Shown: positions 11,093-23,000 of the stretch, piece after piece
Numbering within the stretch: position 1 is the first letter of the stretch
Layout: every line of letters starts with the position of its first letter
DNA from: Acanthaster planci
Lineage: Eukaryota; Echinodermata; Asteroidea; Valvatida; Acanthasteridae
Reading direction: 5' to 3'
Assembly (NCBI RefSeq): GCF_001949145.1
Contig: NW_019091442.1
Span: forward strand, 730,246-773,400
Length of the DNA: 43,155 nt
Program-made: the position numbers and the translations under genes
The notes under the pieces: generated by a model
What the model was told of the DNA's origin: nothing
Seen by the model: the letters and a program-made list of their open reading frames with translations, nothing else
Databases searched by the model: none

Positions 11093-14000
11093 CTGGGGGA
11101 AAAATAACAATATTACACTAGAAAGGATACTCATTACATAAACTCTAGGTGATTGGGATTACATCTGCATGATTTTCTGACCAATCATCTGGATTTGATC
11201 GTTTGATTGATTGATCGATTTATAGATCAATTGATTGATTGAAGGATCAATTGATTTGCATATCCATCAAAGAATCTTATGATGTGAAAAAATTTCAAAT
11301 AAAACTATAACCAATTTCATATTATGAGGCACTAATAATAAAGGTCAAATAAATTTACATATATGTACGGCAGAAATAAAGATCTAGTATTCATTTGCAC
11401 ATTTCCCTAAAATTTACATATATGTATGGCAGAAAAAAAAGATCTAGTATTCATTAGACATTTCCCTAAAATTTACATATATGTACGGCAGAAATAAAGA
11501 TCTAGTATTCATTAGCACATTTCCCTAAAATTTACATATATGTACAGCAGAAATAAAGATCTAGTATTCATTAGCACATTTCCCTAAAATTTACATATAT
11601 GTATAGCAGAAAAAAAAGATCTAGTATTCATTAGCACATTTCCCTAAAATTTACATATATGTATGGCAGAAAAAAAGATCTAGTATTCATTAGCACATTT
11701 CCCTAAAAGCCGAGACAAGGTCTTTCACAGTCAGGTTTGTTACTGATTTTCATGAGGTCAACGCAAGAAAACATGAAACCTGTTTATTTCATTATTTGGA
11801 CAAAACTTCAGGATTGTGATATATCTCTGACATGACTGTTTGGCAGTTTTTTTAAACATGAAAGACCTTTTTATTGCAACTTCCTGTCTGATGATGTCAT
11901 CAGCTGAAATCCTCAGTCATGCATTATCTGCATGAAGGTCATAGTATCTACATGTACCAATTTTCAAGCAATTACATATAGGAGGCATCTCATGACTGAA
12001 TTGATTTGGAATTTCAAAGATTACAAATGATAATGTGTAAGTGTTTGTAATTTGACAGCTGATGATGTCATCATGATATCGACCTTGTAGGTCCATCTCA
12101 GGAACAGGGTTGATCAGGAACATCTGATTGGGTTGTTGCATTTGTTACATGTACATTGTATTATGGTGTAACAACTTTACAGTCCGTCTGGTCTGGATGG
12201 ACACCCTGCTGGTGTGAAATCCTTACTTTTTCTCATATAAAAAAACCTAGTTTTGTGACTCAATGCAATACATGTGCATCAATGGACCTTTCACCACCCC
12301 GTCTGTATGACTCTAAATGCACATAATGTCTTAGTGTAGTTGCTTTCAGATGAATGATCCAGCTATTAACATACAGTAGCTGAATGACTACAGACAGTCT
12401 GTCCTAGCATATCGTCGCCTTCTTGCTAGTGCAATAGATATGCTGTATGTACTTCTAGCTTCCCAATAAGCTACAAAGCCGAGGTACAAGCCTAAAAGAG
12501 CATCTGCCCACCTCTCAACCTTTTTTCGCAACAGTGCATTTTTTTCATGAGCTGAGCCCTTAGGAGTTGTAGAGAACTTCTTTGCAGTCATTTTGATCCC
12601 AATTTTGTGAATATTGAAAATACCGTTCTTGCACAGCACCCATATTTTTCAGACAGGTAAGCAAAAAATGAATACTTTTTCACTGCTGTGCTCAATGCAC
12701 ATGGGTTGGCACACGAGCATTGAACTTCAAATGACTGTAACAAAACCATGTCAAATTGAGTTGTAACTTCACATTTGTAATGACAAGGAGTGTCTTTTAC
12801 ATGCATGCCAAGTTTTAAAGAAAAAACAAGCTTGACACAGCCCAGGCCAAGTTCTAAGGGGGTAGAATCTACCATCCCCGCTCCAGCTATGAGAAGGGCC
12901 AAATCATCAAGCTCTTTGAGGGTTTTATTTTAACCAGCCAGCAAAGCAAAGGATAGAGAGCTAAACAAGGCAATGCAGTTACCAGTATCATCTACAGCGC
13001 CTTCATCAAGGCTTGTCACCCATCTGTATGATGATCTATGATCTATCAAGACAAGAGTGGGTATTGTCATTTGGCAATGGTATTTTCCCATTTACCAGTA
13101 GATGACAGATAATGGGGCAACTGAAAAGCTCCCTCATCTTGTGACAGTACAATGATAAAGAAGTATACCTGCCACAGAAAACTTTTTGTAGCAGCTTTTC
13201 TTAAAAAAATGAGTGACATGTTCAATGTTTGAACCATGTGCAGCATCGGAACTTCCATATAATTTATACCTGAAGTGGATATTAATGGATCCAATAATGA
13301 GTGCAAAGAATATTCACAATGGCATTCTAGCACACCGCTGGATAGAGGATGAATTGTTCCTATTTACGTGAACATGTACATGTACATCCACTCCAACAGA
13401 CAGAGTGTTCGCGGACAACGCAGTAAGGGTAGATTTTACATCTTCCCAGTTGTCAAAGATAAATAAGTACTATGCCAAGGATTTTTGGAAGATTGCCTAG
13501 ACAAATTTCCAGCGTCCGCAGAAGCACTTCAAATTTAGAAAAGCAATGCATCTTCAAGCCTATCGACGAGAATCTAATATCAAATCAGTGCTCTGAAATA
13601 TGTGATTGCCGAGCTTTCGGTAACTAAATACCCTTCTTCAGGGCAAGCTTGGCAATCACATATTTCAGAGTACTGATTTGAGATTAGATTCTCATCGATA
13701 TTCTGATCACGGTGCTACGCAGCCCTTCCGTATTTCTTGCATCTTCAAGCCTCACTGACTGCTTGTGTTGTGTTGTGTTGCAGCTGCCAGAGTACAGAGC
13801 TGTACAGAGCTTAGGACCGCCACAGCCCCACAAGCAGACAGGTTCCATGGCGTCCTCCTCCTTCATCGCCGAGAAAAGTAAAGTTATTGTCTTAAGAATT
13901 GAATCCACTCACTTCCTCCTGAAGAATCTTTTTCTTTGACACAATGAAAATGTAGACTCGGCAAACAAGCACACACATGGGGTGCTGTCTTTTTTTATTG

Positions 14001-17000
14001 ATGCTTCACATGTACACCCATACACGTACAAGGTAGCTCACGATTCATCCCAAGATTCAAGTCAGGGTTCTCTTATGCTGACCATGTTATTCTCTGTAGC
14101 ATATGAATTGTCTGTTGCCACTGCACATGAACAAGAGTGCACTCACATGCACATGTCCACTGTATGCCATGCAAAGAAACATTCCTCTCCAACTTCAATG
14201 TCTGGTACTCCTTCACTCCTAGATAGCTGAATTTGTCAGTTTAGGGGAGTAAGTAGCTTCCATACATGTACGCCATATGTGTTCAAGAAAATTAAACAAC
14301 TTAAGGTCAAACAAAATAGCAGTTGTCCTTGCTATTACCATGACAATATGAACATTGAAAAAAATACATGAAGGTTGGGTAGGTGAGTAGTATCCTTTTT
14401 TTCTTTTAAAGTTTTTGCTTCAAAAATTTAGGGTGGGAATTTTTTTTAAATGAAAAAGTGATTTTGATGGTGTACGGCCTATTTCATTCACTTTTTCACA
14501 CGGATTCGTATCTTGAGGATTGGTGTTGTCAAAGATCTGATACGTTGGCTGGAAGACAGCTTTCTGAAGTGCCAGAATTTTTGGTTAGCAAAGAATATGA
14601 CTCTTACTTGTCAGTACAGGAAGGTTGATTTTTGACTGAATAAGCTTCCATTAACTTCTTATTCCTCTATGTTAAGAGGTACATGTACTACCAATTTTAA
14701 TATGAAAAGGAATGTTCCGAAATCTAGAAACAAAGTTGGGAGGCAGTGTCAACATAAGCCCGTCTGATGTCAACAGAAATTCATGAAATTGAAACTCCGC
14801 TGCCATTTCTCCTTTTCCAAAAAAAAAACAGTATACATCGATACTTCCAGGAAACAATGTTTGAAGAAATTTTTTCAGTTTTCTTTGTTAAGTCATGGCA
14901 ATAGATGCCTATAAATATAATGTTGCTGTGGTTATTTAGATCAAGAACGATTATGGAGGTCACACAACACCTTGTGGCTAACGTTTGCAGCACTGGCACG
15001 TGCTCTTTTTTCAAAGCCATTTTTCCTGAAAAAGTATTTTTGATGACCACAGGGATGTTTCTCGTCGTCTTTTTCACATCGTATTTTCAGAGTGGCATGG
15101 CCTACAAGTATAAATGTGGTATAACCAGAAAACTCATTCCTTTCTCTATTTTTATATGCACATCTCAAAAAGTCATAAATGGGGTTGATACCCACTATAG
15201 GTCTGGGGATTAAGCAGGTGCAATTGGTCTATTGCTTAGTCATCTTTTACATCAGAATGGTACAAACTCAAGCTCATAGACAAAAAGAACAAGGACAAAA
15301 TAAGACAATGTCTTATAAAAAAAGGGCATTCAAAAAGACAGATACAAGAAAGGAGCGAAAGTTGACACAAAGTAAAACCATGAAGAGAGAGCGAAGAACC
15401 AAGAGCATACATAATGATGTAGAAAGGAAAAAAAATACAGGAGACAACACATTCCAAGATGTCCCCAAATCATCAAAAAACCACAGAAGCTTGCAAAAGT
15501 GGTCAACAGAGTCAGGAGATCACAACCTAATAGCCCAAGAAGCAAACAATGGTTGAGTCCTGAGACTAGCTAAAAAGCAGAATATGAAATAATACCAAAA
15601 GCTAAGGTAAATCACTCCACAGTTTTGGACAAGACACAATAACAACCATCAAGGAATTTTATGAAAGAGATGACATATCCAGGAAGTCACCAGGTATAAG
15701 GATGACTTCATCGTTCACCAATAACTCCCTAAAAAAATCAGGCCATTGATGGAATATGCAGCTCCTGCTGTGTGGAACAGAGCACTTACCTAGCACCAGG
15801 TGATTCGGCTTGAAAGAGTACAGAAACGTGCCTTGAAGATTATTCTTGGGGTAGAGTATTTGTCATACACCCAAGCTTTATCGCTTTTCAATTTAGATTC
15901 TTTGGCAATCAGGCGTAATCAAATATCATTATCCTTTGACCACACTGACCTTTTTCGTGAATTCTTCCCGCCTCAACATACAAGAATGTTGCAGAATAAA
16001 CCATTCATCCCTGAAATTTGTTGCCGCACAAAACGTTATTTCACCAGTGCGCTTCCTACCTTAATCCGCTTGCATAACAAATATGGGAAGGAATGCCCCT
16101 CTAATAAGTTCTTTTAGTAGAAATATTTGGATTGTGCTCCTCTTAAGAAATGCCCTCTATTACACCTTTTTTATATGGGAGTGAAATTTTAAAGGTTACA
16201 TGTGACTGAAATATTTAAGATCACAATAATTTCATCTTTGAAGTGTAAATTGCAACGGACGTGTTTTAGTAGTGTTCTTATATGAGTGTTGGTCATTAGT
16301 CATGTTATATGGTTTATTTTTTGTGAGTATAAACTGTAATGATAAATGTTGAATATTTTTGTAACTACTTAATTCTGTTTTTTTTTATTCTTATTTTAAT
16401 TGTTTAATCTTTTTTATTTTGATTGTTAAATCCACTGTAATTCAGTTTTTTTTAACTTCGAAAATGGATTTTAATAAACCAATATGAAATGAAAGAAGGG
16501 CACAAGATTCATGTAATAATTTACATGTAGAAGTGTTCCTAAGGAATGACCATACAAGAAGTTTACCAATGCTTCAAGGAGGAAAATCCAAATGTGAAAA
16601 TTTGCAAATCTAAATTTGCTGAGCTATGGCCACAACTTCGTGAAAATAAGTGACACCCCAAGAAATGTATGTCTGTGTCGATATGGGGATAATCTTATTC
16701 TGCACCTACAACGCATGTATAGTGCATATAAGGAAGTAAAAGAGGTGCATGTATTCTCACTTTAACACTAAAGTGACTTTCCTGAGATGTGTGTTTGTGA
16801 TGCTAAGGCACATGACTGCATGGCTGACAACTATATGGCAAGTGGTGAACTTGATCCTTTTGTCACCAACTTCTTGCAAAACTTCCAGGGGAAAATCTAC
16901 TGAAGCAGGCCCAATGGCAAAAGTGGAAGACTACGTTGGGAAGAATGGTTAAAGTCATCAGGCAGGGCATTGTTGAGGATCTGGTCACTGAGTTGGAAAA

Positions 17001-20000
17001 TGACCTCCCTAAATTTTTTCATTGTTTTGTTGAACATAAGCAGAGCAATGAGGTTGAAGAAGAGAGGGTCAATTAAGCAAAGGATAATATAGTTGCTGTA
17101 CTTCAATGTATTTTGCATAGGGCTATACCGAATATTCAAATATTCGATTGATTAACAAATATTGAATTATTTTTTGAATTTGAATATTAAAATGCGAAAT
17201 TTCTAAAAAAAGAGAGAATTTCCCTTTTTAAATGAGAAAAATCACACAATGGAGGCTTGTTTTAAGTACATGTAGATTCCAGACACTTTGAGATAGCTGA
17301 CACGCCCAACAGTCCAACAGAGAAGCCGTCCTAGAATATGGAAATAGCTTTTCAAAAAGAAAATATGAAGGTGCCAAGATAGTAGTCTTTGTAATAATGA
17401 TGCATTGATGCAAACTTTTTTGAAATAAATTATGATGAAACCTTCAAGACAGTATTTGAAATTGAAATAAAAGATAGAAGCTTTTATAGTTATCATAATG
17501 TAAAATTGTGAGCATTATTGTGACTGATTTATGGTTTGTTCATTAACGGTCTACCCGCTAGTACAAACAAATTTTCGACTGAACTGAAGGTCGAATACTG
17601 AATAGTTGAATAGTCAATTATTCAAACTGACTCAGCCCTAATTTTGCAGAAAATTTTACAGAATATCAGGACGAAGTGCAATCAGCACACTGACACCAGA
17701 AGCAGATTTCTGTGTTCACTGGTATGGCTTGGAGTGGTGAAGGCGATCAGTTATATGTTGTCATCAGCAACTGCTTTAAGATCATGACAAACTGTGAACT
17801 GCTTCCTCTCCAAAATTCTCACTGACATGAAGAGCATCTTTCCTAAAGTTCAACATATATCTTCATTGATGGGGCAGCCTCACAGTTCAATGTTTTGTCT
17901 TAAATGCAGAGTCATTCATAGCAGCAGGCAGAAACAAAAGGTGAAATTGATAAGTTTGTAGAAGCTGCAAAAATGCACTAGCTTAATGAAATACATGTTT
18001 GGGCAAATGTTTCAACACTACCTGACACACAAGCTGTTTACTTCATCAAACCACTTGATTCCAGTATGGTAACCTACTAACTATATTCAGCTGACCCTGG
18101 AGACCTATGAAGCACTCTCAACCTCAATCCACTGAGATCTACTATCACTCCAACAGCTAAGATGATGAACTACAAACCACTGATTGCACTGAACACAAAC
18201 TGTCTAACACCCTAAAAATTCATTCTTCAGGTAAATCCAACTCCTTTCAGAATTGATAGTTTCTGTTTACTTCCTGTTCCAAAATGATGGGTATTAGTGA
18301 CATTTATGGACATGTATATTCATACTGTGTACTGGTATGTGCAAGTAAACTGTACGTGTACATTATTCAAATACAGGTGCATATACATATACATTATCCC
18401 TGCATAACCTTAACTGCTGCTAAATAAAGTGAAACAATCAGAGATCCATGCCATCCACTTTACTGTTTTGCTTTGAATCAACCCATTATCAGACACCTCC
18501 CACCACAAACAAGCACTCTTCCTTTTTGTCAATCTTTTGTTCCCAACTCCATTAACTGGTTTAAGTCTTCCACTTCACAGCAGATAACGTAAACACACAT
18601 GGGGAGTAATCTGGTTCAGTATAGGGCTCCGATTTTGTTTTAATCTGTAAATTAAGAGAATTATCCTTTTTCAGTAATTCATTTTATCCTTTTTCAGTAT
18701 ATTCTATTTTATCAATGCAAGATAAAATGCATTATTCTGGGCAGGCAAACGTTTGTTGTCAATCTCTCGCTCGATCAGCTGTTTGTTGCCATGGTGAAGT
18801 AAACATTAGGGATGAAGTAAAAACACCCAGTAACCGGCACTCCTTGCTGGCAGGAGGCCAAGGTGATTCATAATCATAGCGATATGTAACTTCATTTTGC
18901 ACAGGCGGAAATTGTTATACAATTGTCCCAATTAAGGGACCATGCCAAAACGGTTTGCGCACACAGGCCACNNNNNNNNNNNNNNNNNNNNNNNNNTGGT
19001 TAATATGTCTTATGTTTTGTGTTGTTTTTAATGTAAGATTTTTGTGACTAAATTGCTAAATGGAACACAATTATTCATATTTTTATGATGTGGACATCAT
19101 AAATTTGAATTTAAATTTAGACTTGAATTTTTCATTGTAATGATCCAGCCAAGCAAGCTTTTGTAGCCTTCCTCTATGCAGACATGGTCTACATGGTCAT
19201 CTTCACAGACCAATGTATGAATCTATGAACCATATTGGCTACTGATGCCTTGCAAGTAAGACTTCAATTTTTAATAATTTATCAAGTCACCATCAAAAGC
19301 CCTCAATATATAAAATTACAGGAACAAACAGTAGAATCCTGTGCATGATCAGATGCACAACTGAGCTGACCAGCTGACAGAAGATACATGTAGTTTCAAT
19401 CATCAAAAAAGGTAACCACAAGCCCCTGGAAATGATGCAAAGATTTCAAAACTCCTTTGCTTAAACCCTTAAGATGTCAAAGTCATATGCCAACCTGAGA
19501 AAGATATTTTGCTGCCATACACCCCACCCTTGCTCCCTGTACAATATGACAGCTCAAACTAAAGTGCCAGGTTCATGCAACCCTAATTACAACAAGGTGG
19601 CAAAGAGAAATACATGTACACGTATGCCAAATGGACTACAGTAGCATTATGCAAGACACTGAGTTTTGGGTCAAAAATTGCCCTTTGTGTAAATAAACAG
19701 ACAGCACAACCACAAACACTTTCAACACCCTGTTCAACACAACCTTGCCAAGTCATGGGCACAGCTTTGATCTCCTTCAAAGAATGACAAATACTGGACA
19801 AATCTGGACAAATAATGTACTATTCAAAGTTTCCATTCAGCAGACAGCTTCCTGTCCCATACATCCTAGACGTATCAGTGGCATCAAGCTGGTTTTTGTT
19901 AAACACAGTATTCCCTATACAACTGACAGCTGCAAGTGACTTCAGATGTTATCTGGAATGTGAAGTTTCAGAAACAACACTTTTTTACCAGTATTACTTT

Positions 20001-23000
20001 TTTAATATTTCATAAAGAGGGCATGTCAAGAAAGCTTTCAGACAGTTGAGAAAATACTAACAAAAGCATGAATCCTGTGGAGATGATACCAACATGGCAT
20101 TACATGTATTTTCTGTCCATATGCCCCTTTGGACCACAGAATGTCCAGTCCAGCACTACTCCTGCACAACAGCTTCTGAAACCTGCCCAAAACGAGTAAC
20201 CTTCAACCTTGTCCCCTACAACACACATTCAAAGGAAAAATTATCTCCGCCAAGTTCTCCTTCAGATTCTCCACCAATTCTCTGGTAAAACAATTTTTGG
20301 CTCAACAGGATCATCAGAACCATTACTGGCGATACCAAAACAAAATGTTTGGCAAAAAATAGAACAGGCAAATTTAAATCCAGTCATCTGAACTATCGAA
20401 TAGCCAAATATCAAGAAATAACTTTATCCTTTATCCTAATGGATGCAGCTTGACTGATTTGTTCCCTTTAATCAGCCAACAAAGCAACAAGACATCTTAA
20501 AACCATCTTACATGTATATTGAAGATTTTAAAATGTCCATTTTATTCACATATCTACCCACTTACCAGGAGTGTTCCTGGGCCCATCACCAAAGAAGGGA
20601 GGGCTAGACTGCCAGGCCCCTGGCCTGTAGCTTCCCATTCCCTCATCAACTGGTACTGTGGTCTTCTCCTTATACCTGAAGCTGGCAATGGGGCTATATG
20701 TACATGTATATGGCTGATTACAAGCGTGTATGTAGGTAATTCAAGTTTACCTGTCCATGCAATGTAATCCCCTCTTTTGCCAACCTCTCAACAACATGTA
20801 CGAAGAAAGATTAGGTTTTGATAGCTACATTTACCTTCAGTTCTCTGTATGACAATAGCATTGAGAAGTCCTTTGCCTCTAACCAAGGTTACTATGTCTT
20901 TATCCAGTTTGTTGAGTTCTTCTCTCAGGATGACCCCTAAACGCTCAGAATGCTCAGCAAGGTTCTCTTCCTCCAAGACCTATATGCACAAAGACACAAA
21001 GAAGTGCAGTACATTTACATGTATGAACATCACATCCATCATACCACTGCTTGTCCATCAAATAACTGTTCCTTTTTCTATTACAATATTTATTATTGTA
21101 ATGCTTCTCTTGCCATATGCTATATTTTACTTCGGGTTGATTCAAAACTAACAGAGTCTAAGCAAGCAGTCCTTCTTGACATCATCAAGAGGAAAACACC
21201 TTTCACTGTATCACTCTAGCTTATATCTCAAGTAGGTCTGTCCATTCCTGTGCTCATTCATCCACACATGTATTTGTTTTGCATGAAGAAACTTTGCTGT
21301 TCACCCACTTGTTTAAAGTTGTTATCCGGAATAGATTTAAACTACAGTATCAGAAAGTTGGGAAAATGGACCGTATGATAATATAGCCTTGTGTTTCTTA
21401 ATAAAATGGTGCAAATGTTTACCACATTAGCATCGTCAATGAGTTCAAGTGCATGAATATACAGGCAGTTAGTAGTCTTCAAAAACTTAGTGTTTTAACA
21501 CGCACATTAAAAGGCTTCAACCATTGTGTGTGCACGTCTGGGCTACCAAGCTGAAACACTCACTCAGCAACCACTTTTCATGAAAGCACTGAGTTGCCAA
21601 GGGGCAACCATGTTTTGGGGAGTTTTGTTGAGCACTGTTTGCCATGCCGCCCCTATTGAGAAGAAAGCCAACATTGTCCCAAATTTTGGAACAATTTTTG
21701 CTCCAAATGCCCGTTGATTTTTGCATCAATAAGATGATCCTGTGACGAGTTGTTACTGCAAACAATTGGTCCATAATGCCATATGTATTGTTAAAACTAG
21801 TGAGTAATCAAGAGTTTAAAGCATGATTCATTATAGTCATTGAGCTAGGACAGACAGACAGCCAGACCAATCAGTCTGAAATCTGTCCACCTAAAGCACG
21901 TTTGGAAAGGGTCGACAGATTTCGCGCATTGTGATTGGTCAACGTCAACATCGACTATTGTACATTGCCTGTACTGTATTAATGTATTGAATGCATTTTA
22001 GCTATTACAGTTTTTCTCTTTTGTAGTGGTGAGGGATAAACTTATCCTCTTACTTTGTTACAAGGAATATATTAAATGAAGCTTTTTGACCTCTGACAAG
22101 CAAGAGATGATTACATGTATGTCTATTCAAATTTGTTTACCAGTATCATAATGTACCGGTATATTGAAAGTAGCTTATTAATGGAATATAGCACTTGCTT
22201 TCCTTTTTTTAGTCAAAACAAGAAGATAAATATTGTTATGTGCCTTATAAATCTTTTTTAAAATTTAGATAAAATTTATAAGCCAGCCACTAGCACTAAA
22301 AAATATTTTAGAGAGAAATCAATCTTTAATTGTGTAAAGTTATGTAACATACACATTGTAATAACTGGCCTTGGCCTTGGACACTGTGGCCTTGGCCTCA
22401 CTCTTGAATAGTAGTGGCTCGGTCTTGGAGGTCGTGGACTCAACTCTAACATTGTTTTTCACAAAATTATATTTCCCAAATCCCAGAGAATACAGCATGT
22501 GACCACATTTGGAGGGTTGACATGTCTGGGTTTCTAGGCCAGAGTGTTCGTACTCTTTTTGATATTTATGAACATAGAACATAATAGTGACATACAAAAT
22601 ACCCTCCAGTAAAGGTACTTCAGAATGATGAGTACCAAGTAAGTAAAAAACTATATTTACCTCAAGTGCAGCTAAAGCCACCTTGCATGCTATTGGGCAA
22701 CCGCCATATGTTGAGCCATGTTCTCCTGGTTTGATGGACAGCATTATTTCATCATCGGCTAGTACAGCAGAAACCTGATTCATTACAGAACAAAATCAGC
22801 ATGAATGAAATACATGTGCTTCTCTGGTACCTAATTCTGTCAAAATGTGCTGATGAACAAAGCATTGTCCAAAATCAAAACCTAGAGACTGATATGATTT
22901 CTGTTCCCTGGTTCTGTAGAAGTCGTCGCCCATGAAATACCTGTACATAGGGAGCCAAAGCTCTTGAGTTTAGGCATTAGTAGTTCAGGTTTCCCCATTT

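Noticed and set aside
11351-11707. Regular array considered as CRISPR
   Set aside because: Units are contiguous tandem repeats without unique spacers, in an animal intron.
14905-15213. 102-codon plus-strand ORF with hydrophobic stretches
   Set aside because: Lies within the OAT intron, is AT-rich, overlaps an equally long antisense frame and has no recognisable motif.
15179-15556. 125-codon Lys/Arg-rich plus-strand ORF
   Set aside because: Low-complexity purine-rich DNA. A LINE ORF1 origin is possible but unsupported.
22340-22783. 147-codon minus-strand frame
   Set aside because: Only residues from the acceptor at 22774 to the donor at 22661 are OAT exon 6; the remainder is intron read-through.
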